Below are positions 58,001 through 64,000 of a stretch of DNA of 64,000 nucleotides, in pieces; position 1 is the stretch's first letter, and each line of letters starts with the position of its first letter. The stretch is from Acestrorhynchus altus (taxonomy: Eukaryota > Chordata > Actinopteri > Characiformes > Acestrorhynchidae), in NCBI GenBank assembly GCA_034509495.1, contig CM067504.1, positions 3,041,453-3,105,452 on the forward strand, in the 5' to 3' direction. The position numbers and the translations under genes are program-made. Below the pieces are notes generated by a model. That model was not told the DNA's origin, made no database searches, and was given only the letters and a program-made list of their open reading frames with translations.

Positions 58001-59849
58001 GTGGGTGCAATTTCATCCTATGTCACCTTTGATCTTCATTACAGACACTAACAGAACAACGTTACGTTAATGACGTTCTGCAACCAGTGGTTCTCCCTTT
58101 TCTGAACACACACTCCGGTGCTCTATTCCAACAGGACGACGCTCATCCACACACTGCTGTCGTCTCAAGATCTCGTCTTGAAGACACAGATACTACGCCG
58201 TGGTCGGTCTCATCTCCAGACCTGTCCCTGATTGAAAATGTGTGGGATGCTATTGGACGCTCTATCAACACTCCACCCCTACCACACCATCTGCAGAACT
58301 GAGTGAGAACATTCAAGCTGCATGGGATGGATCATCACAGGACACCATTAGGAACCTCTACACCTCCATGCAGACTGACTGGGGTTTAGTTGTGCATTGT
58401 TACTTTACAGACCGTGTCTTAAGTGATGCCTCCACCAGTGGAGTCAAATGATCAATGCAGCGTGAAGCATTTCACAAACAAAGCCTTCAAAGTGCTGTTC
58501 ACGGAGATTCCTCAAAGGCTTCTATGACACTTAAAAACTTGGACCAGACTCATAAAGTGCATCAGCAAATTGTGAGACGAGCAGCAATAAGTGTTCTGGT
58601 CCGGATACACTTTTCCTCATTAATAAATGAGGGTTACTGGCAGTTTCAGAAGGGCTTTTACTGTTTCCATTAAATCTGCTCTCCTCCATTTGCAAGAACC
58701 ATTAGAGAATCATAAACGAATGCAAAACAGCCGTCATGGACAAACCTGCATGTAAATGTCACAGTGAGAAGGTTAAACAGATTTCATTTTCTTTTCTATA
58801 AGATTACAAACATGCAGCTCTCGAGGGCTTAATACTGATCCTCACACTCAACTGATTAACCCATTTACACAAAATCGAATTCTGATCTGCAGTCGTGCGC
58901 TGAGAACCGGCAACGTGAGCTTATTTAAATGTTTTATAATCACTTTGTGAGTCAGTTCTGAGTTCTTGCTTTAAAGGTTCTAGGGGCAGTTGTGACCAGG
59001 AGGTAAGAGGAGCTATTGTGTGAGCAGAAGGTTGATGGTTTGAGCCCCTGATCTGATAGATTGCAACTGAAGCTCCCTGGAGCAAAGTACCTAAAGCACT
59101 TCTATGGTGTTGCAGCAGATGCTGACCATGTGCACTGTGTCACTGTGGTGCGTCGGCTCATGGATGGGTTCAATGCGGAGGCAAAGTTCCATCAGTGTGT
59201 CTAAAGCCCTGTATGGACAGGACTGGTTTAAAACGGGGAGGGAAAGTCTCTTTATGATTGCGATAGAAGGCAGCAGACACCAGCAACATGAAGGATCTGG
59301 GAGACCTACACGAACCACAGAGAACATTCAGTGAGCAGTGATGCCCTCCATCAGTCCTCCTTTTAGTAAACAAGTGGACAAATCAACACCATACTGCGAG
59401 ACTGTGAAGGTGGGATTTCAACAGTAGTCATTCAGAGATGGTGTCCACGGGGGCAGTCGTGGGCCTGGTGATGAGGGACAGGCTTGTGACTGAAAGGTCA
59501 ACGGTTTGATTCCCTGAACTGGCAGGACATGACTGACGTGCCCTTGAGCAAAGTACTTAACTTTCTAAACCCAAAGCTGAAACATCTACAGGATAATAAG
59601 GTCAGAAATGTCCTCCTCTCACTGTAAATGACAGGTGTAGTACATCAGCTTACCAATCAGAGAGAAGCACAGGGTTACAGCTCCCTCCGTGATTTCTAGG
59701 CGGTTCTGCAAGGCTCTTGTGGCGATTCTCCCAGCTCCTGCACTTTTGTTTCTGCGGGTGGCATACCACAGGGAGTACTTCACTGCCCACCACAAACCAG
59801 CAATCAGAAAGAAACTCCCAGGCAGGGCATGGCCTTTAAAATTTCCCAT
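55071..59849 (-). CDS. tmem45: TMEM45-family multi-pass membrane protein, 5 exons
   Basis: Coding exons: 59849-59654 (acceptor of this exon at 59864, leaving a 15-nt leader), 57786-57574, 56671-56487, 56374-56232, 55167-55071. They total 834 nt, 277 residues, close to human TMEM45A/B (275), with all phases matching and stop TAA at 55073-55071. Family (DUF716) features are the start MGNFKGHALPGSFFLIAGLW, the block YQLMNWQHTTMYLFFALAG, the pair LLELLRAALCLLQGSWFWQ, IAFVLYPPSE and MMFITMCYSWHLAFALL. The tail MEMGLLKPREREGDSEDE resembles the acidic TMEM45A end, while the MNWQH block resembles TMEM45B, so the paralogue is undecided. Function in this family is poorly known. At least one untranslated 5' exon must lie upstream of 59864 and was not found. 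Confidence 0.92.
55640..55870 (+). mobile_element. SINE fragment, family E
   Basis: gtgggtagatggcattctgt, gaggaacccggcgctttctt, gatgcagttcgaaaag and gaggagggtcctaaagggg follow the family E body order. In the last intron of the TMEM45-family gene. Confidence 0.5.
56812..56940 (-). mobile_element. tRNA-derived SINE fragment, family D
   Basis: agggagcagtgaacaaacat, gcggtgggcagccctatcca and ggaatcgaactggcaacctt, reverse orientation, in intron 2 of the TMEM45-family gene. Confidence 0.6.
57880..58375 (+). mobile_element. Tc1-type fragment, family B
   Basis: Best preserved family B 3' half: ALFQQDDAHPHTAVVSRSRL and SPDLSLIENVWDAIGRSINT in one frame, then the C-terminal block in the next. In intron 1 of the TMEM45-family gene. 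Confidence 0.8.
59180..59400 (+). mobile_element. Tc1-type family B 5' fragment
   Basis: Shares agacaccagcaacatgaagg, atctgg and gtgatgccctccat with the 425-1345 relic. Confidence 0.5.
59450..59570 (+). mobile_element. tRNA-derived SINE fragment, family D
   Basis: ggcttgtgactgaaaggtca, acggtttgattccctgaact and gtgcccttgagcaaagtact in family D order. Confidence 0.6.
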
Positions 59850-59954
59850 GATGGTTAGCAGGTCCTGTAACACAAATGGAGAAATTGAGATATGAGTGAT
59901 GTTCCACACAGTGCTCCCAGTCAGTTAACCTCTGCTGAAGAAAACAAGAATGAA

Positions 59955-60255
59955 GCACCTCCTTCTACACTCTCTGTCCATCCTATCAGCGCCTCTGACC
60001 ATACAGGAGCACTTTGTGGTTCTATAATTCCAGACTGTAGTTCATCTGTTTCTCTGCAGACTTTATTCTCCTCCTTCCACCCTGATCTTCAATGATCAGG
60101 ACCCCACAGGACCACCACAGAGCAGCTATTATGTGGGTGGTGGGTCATTCTCAGCACTGCAGTCACACTGACGTGGTGGTGGTGTGTTAGTGTGTGTTGA
60201 GGCTGATACGAGTAGATGACACACAGCAGTGCTGCTGGAGTGTTTAAACCCATAT
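59955..60255. mobile_element. Fold-back MITE, family A, left half
   Basis: cagcgcctctgaccatacag, tataattccagactgtagtt, gatcaggaccccacaggacc and agtgctgctggagtgtttaa as in the full copy. Confidence 0.75.
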
Positions 60256-60344
60256 ACCAAACACAGTTGTTTTAAGAAAAGTCGCTTCTAAACTAAATTA
60301 TTGAGTCCAGAATGAAATTCAGAATTAAGAGACTCAGATCGGGG

Positions 60345-60380
60345 GGGAGAGAGAGACAGAGAGAGACAGAGAGAGTCAGA

Positions 60381-60430
<50 letters not shown>

Positions 60431-60684
60431 GAAAGAGAGAGAGACAGACAGAGAGAGAGAGAGAGAGACAGAAAGAGAGAGAGACAGACAGACAAACAGA
60501 GAGACAGAAAGAGAAACAAACAGAGAGACAGAAAGAGAAACAAACAGAGAGACAGACAGAGAGAGAGAGACAGACAGAGAGAGAGAGACAGACAGAGAGA
60601 GAGACAGACAGAGACAGAGAGAGAGGGACAGAGAGAGAGGGACAGAGAGAGAGGGACAGAGAGAGAGGGACAGAGAGAGAGGGA
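60345..60684. repeat. GA/GACA microsatellite
   Basis: Imperfect (GA)n with regular GACA units and, at the right, an 18-bp-type unit (agagagagggacagagagag) repeated about four times. Confidence 0.95.
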
Positions 60685-60689
60685 CTTTA

Positions 60690-62730
60690 ATCGTTACAGA
60701 AATGAGTTTTACCTTCTAAAACAAATTGTTATATCATCGTTTTCATCTTTTTGAGAAGGTAGAACAGATCTGTCCGTCTGTGTTACGCACAGAAACAATA
60801 GACAGTCAGTGCTGCAATCAGAGGCAGTGGAAAATAGAAGGGTGTGTTAAATTACAGAGAAAGAACCCCGTCAGACATAATGAGGGTCCCGCAGAGAGCC
60901 GTAAAGTGTGCTGGGAGTTTTAAACGTGTTCAAGAAGACAAAGGCAATCACAGAAACTGACATACAAACTGCCCAAGTCCGGCGGAGCTTCGGACGAAGG
61001 AAAACATGACTTCATGAATTCTTTCAGAGTGGGATCTGCAGTCTGCACTGACTCACTGACTCCACACCTTCAAACATCAGACCACAAACATGAAGAGACA
61101 ACAATCTTTACCAAATCTGTCTGTGATTGTGCTCCACGAGTCCGAATGCAAAAAACGGGGGTCTAGATTTGAGCAAGATGCAAGCCAATGGCACCATGGA
61201 ACCAACCACCAATATCTCCCACACACCAACCGCTGGAGGACCAGAAAGACCTATCATCAAGCTGAGATGGCAGCTAAAATGAAAACACGAGGCTAGAGAC
61301 ACTGGTCAGTTATTTGTAGCCATACGATTTGCACAGAACATGCTGAACGTCATGGGTCAGGATTAGGAAGTGGTGCTACCTCAAGAGGATGACCAGCGAG
61401 CACATACACACGTTTCGGTTGCAAGGTGTTCTCTGGTCAGTGCTCACAGCAGGGCAATGTGAATGATGCATGGCATGCAGGGCATGATAGTGGGGGTCAA
61501 ACCCTACCATCAGCCCAAAATAATTGGTACCATGATTCACCGGACCACACCACATACTGCCAGTCCTGTAGGGTCCAGAAAGCATCCTCACAACCCCAGA
61601 TGAGGCTGGTGTTGTAGTGTTAACAGCGACACACTGCTGGAACTTCTGTAGACCCTCAAGGTCACACTCATTAAGTATCAATGGGCAGCCACCGCACTGT
61701 CCACTGTGGGTGGTAATGCCGTCTATGGTGCATTTCAACACTGTGGTGAACAGTTAGCTTTTATAGAAAAGACACCAACATTCACAGCTGGAGCAACTCA
61801 CTCACAACTGCCCCCAGGGGCTGAAGTGGCTACCACCAGTCTGGGCATCTGTTCTCACTGCCCTAATCAGTGTGTGTGAACTTAAACAGCAGTAAACTAA
61901 ACCTAAATTAAAAACAACTTAAATTACAAAATATAAACAAAGCAAAGATCAGGAAAAAGGTGAATTTCTGATTGTTCTAAAGAACAATAAACAAAGTGTA
62001 AACAGGGTATTCAGTAAGGAGCACAATATTTGACGTTGGACGCCTTCTCAGGTTGCTACTGGAGCTCTCAAATACACAAAATAATGCCGTAAGGACAGGC
62101 TGTTACAGCTGGGGGACACCAGGTTTAATCCTGTTCCTCCAGGATGCAGTGGCATCACCATGGAGACAAGATGACCTGTGAGTGGCTCTTCAATGGAGAG
62201 CGAAGCAGCTTTCTGATTGGTTCAAGCCATTATGCTGATTCTAAACAAAGCTTGAACAAAGATCAAACATCACTAATCCTACAGCGAACGTCATGCATTA
62301 CAGCAGTAAAGTTCATACTGTAGTAAGAGAACGGAGTTTCGTTTTGAGACAGTGATTTATAAGGTAGTAAAACCTGAATGTTAACAGGGTAATAATGTGA
62401 GGTTGTGAATTTCAGTATAATCCATCCTGATCAACAGTTAAGAAAAGTATAAAATACGTCACTTAACAAAATATGAACTTTTTCACAACATTGGATTTTT
62501 TTGAGCAGGACTGTGATTTCCTGACCTGAATGATCTGATTCGGTGAAAAAAAGCTAAAATACTTACAAACAAAGGATCACAAGCATTTGTTTCCTCAAAA
62601 ACCTCAGAGACAGATAATGACAGGTAAGAAAACAGGCTCCAAAACATTAGAACCCAAACATCAGCAACCAAACAATCATTTAACTCTAGTCCACTAAACA
62701 AAGTCCTAAAACAAGGGCTAAAACCAGTTC
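60690..62730. other. Stretch with no gene resolved
   Basis: Upstream of the TMEM45-family coding start. 61380-61740 has a long minus-strand open frame without recognisable motif. A 5' untranslated TMEM45 exon may lie here, but none could be identified. Confidence 0.4.
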
Positions 62731-62739
62731 AAAACATCA

Positions 62740-63800
62740 AAACAGGATTAAACGGGTCTAAAACAGACATGAAATGAGTCTTAAAAGGGTCTAAAATAGG
62801 CCTAAACCAGGAATAAAACCAGGTATAAAACAGATTTTTATTTTTTATTTAAACCAGACCGGGATTAAAAAGGGTTTAACATGGGATTAAATAAGGTCTA
62901 AAACATGTGATAGCAAGTCTAAAGCAGGATTAAAATAGATGTGAAAGCCGGTCTAAAGCAGGTCTAAAGCAGGACTAAAGCAGGTCTAAAGCAGGACTAA
63001 AGCACAAATAAAACAGGTCTAAAGCAGTTGTAAAGTAGATTTAAATCAGGGCTAAAACAGGATTAAAAACAGGTCTAAAGCACGACTAAAACCAGGTCTA
63101 AAGCACGACTAAAACAGGCCTAAAGCAGTTCTAAATCAGGTCTAAAACAGGATTAAAACCAGGTCTAAAGCAGTTCTAAATCAGGTCTAAAACAGGATTA
63201 AAATCAGGTCTAAAGCAGTTCTAAATCAGGTCTAAAACAGGATTAAAACCAGGCCTAAAGCAGTTCTAAATCAGGTCTAAAACAGGATTAAAACCAGGTC
63301 TAAAGCAAGACTAAAACAGATGGGAAAGCAGGTTTAAAACAAGATTAAAACAGGCTTAAAGCAGTTCTAAATCAGGTCTAAAACAGGATTAAAACCAGGT
63401 CTAAAGCAGAACTAAAACAGATGGGACAGCAGGTTTAAAACAAGATTAAAACAGGTCTAAAGCAGATCTAAAACAGGATTAAAACCAGGTCTAAAGCAAG
63501 ACTAAAACAGGCCTACATCAGGTCTAAAACAGGATTAAAACCAGGTCTAAAGTAAGACTAAACCAGATGGGAAAGCAGGTTTAAAACAGTTCTAAAGCAG
63601 ATCTAAAACAGGTCTAAAGCACGACTAAAACAGGTCTAAAGCACGACTAAAACAGGATTAAAACCAGGTCTAAAGCAGGACTAAAACAGATGGGAAAGCA
63701 GGTTTAAAACAGGATCAAAACAGGTCTAAAGCAGATCTAAATCAGGTCTAAAACAGGTCTTAAACTGAACTACAACAGGACTAAACAGATTTGAAATCAG
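62740..63800. repeat. Short-unit minisatellite, about 1 kb
   Basis: Tandem degenerate units of about 10-12 bp (aggtctaaagc / aggattaaaac / agttctaaatc) with higher-order blocks such as aggattaaaaccaggtctaa recurring about every 45 bp. Between the unidentified edge exon and the TMEM45-family gene. Confidence 0.9.
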
Positions 63801-63877
63801 GTCTAAATCATGCTGGGTTTTGAGGACAGTTAGAAAGGCTCTTTTTCCTCCACACAGAGTGAAACAGTGATCTTTAC

Positions 63878-64000
63878 CTTTTCTCTCAGCAGCTGCTCTC
63901 CTTCCTCCTCATTTTCAGTCAGTAAATCAGAGGCTGAATCATTGTATCCACTGCGGCCCTTAAAGCTCCGCTTCCACGAATCCGCTTCTTCTGAAGAGCG
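63878..64000 (-). CDS. Partial exon of an unidentified gene at window edge
   Basis: A 41-codon open frame read from the window edge to a strong donor (AAG|GTAAAG at 63878/63877) on the minus strand. It encodes a charged, Ser-rich segment (SWKRSFKGRSGYNDSASDLL) followed by an acidic stretch (ENEEEGEQLLREK). I do not recognise it. Strand is inferred from the donor and codon pattern. The next exon downstream was not found, so it could belong to a gene whose remaining exons lie in 60-63.8 kb or to a misread intergenic stretch. Confidence 0.45.

Noticed and set aside
60312..60719. 135-residue Arg/Glu-rich ORF
   Set aside because: Entirely GA/GACA repeat.
61376..61741. 121-residue minus-strand ORF
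   Set aside because: No recognisable motif, no splice context, and related phrases look repeat-like; not supported as a gene.

Overview
The window is a vertebrate nuclear segment, almost certainly from a teleost fish. It has short GT-AG exons scattered in repeat-rich introns, many CA/GA/TA microsatellites, Tc1-type transposon relics, fold-back MITEs, tRNA-derived SINEs and an L2-type LINE tail. No bacterial, organellar or viral gene set was seen. The repeat mix looks ostariophysan, but that is an impression only.

Four genes were reconstructed exon by exon, with splice sites and reading phase checked by hand. All four lie on the minus strand, so transcription runs right to left. From the right they are: (i) a single partial exon of an unidentified gene at 63878-64000; (ii) a complete five-exon TMEM45-family gene (55071-59849); (iii) a complete eight-exon SFT2-domain gene (44341-49346); (iv) chd1l/ALC1, 25 coding exons (16700-42867), a PARP-dependent SNF2 chromatin remodeller with a macro domain and, here, a C-terminal BRCT-like module; (v) traf3ip2/Act1, the IL-17 receptor adaptor (1943-10236), with the SEFIR domain split over five exons and at least one upstream exon unresolved. 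The genes share no pathway; this is co-directional neighbourhood, not an operon.

The most notable observations are in chd1l. Introns 22 and 23 both look like minor-spliceosome (U12) introns: one GT-AG with a GTATCCTT donor, one AT-AC with an ATATCCTTT donor and a TTCCTTAAT branch site. They sit between the macro domain and the BRCT-like module. Damage is confined to the first helicase lobe: frameshifts in exons 2, 3 and 7 and an in-frame TAG in exon 6, while exons 8-25 are open and in phase throughout. This is either local sequence error or a polarised inactivation that leaves lobe 2, the macro domain and BRCT intact. Exon 8 follows an acceptor whose upstream tract is a pure TG repeat. An approximately 57-bp minisatellite occurs in introns 8 and 10 in one orientation and in intron 12 in the other.

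The rest is repeat. There are at least nine copies of one fold-back MITE, three Tc1-type families, two deletion derivatives of one Tc1 family with the same internal junction, a 75-bp-arm palindrome at 49.8 kb, a 0.6-kb GA tract, and a roughly 1-kb minisatellite near the right edge.
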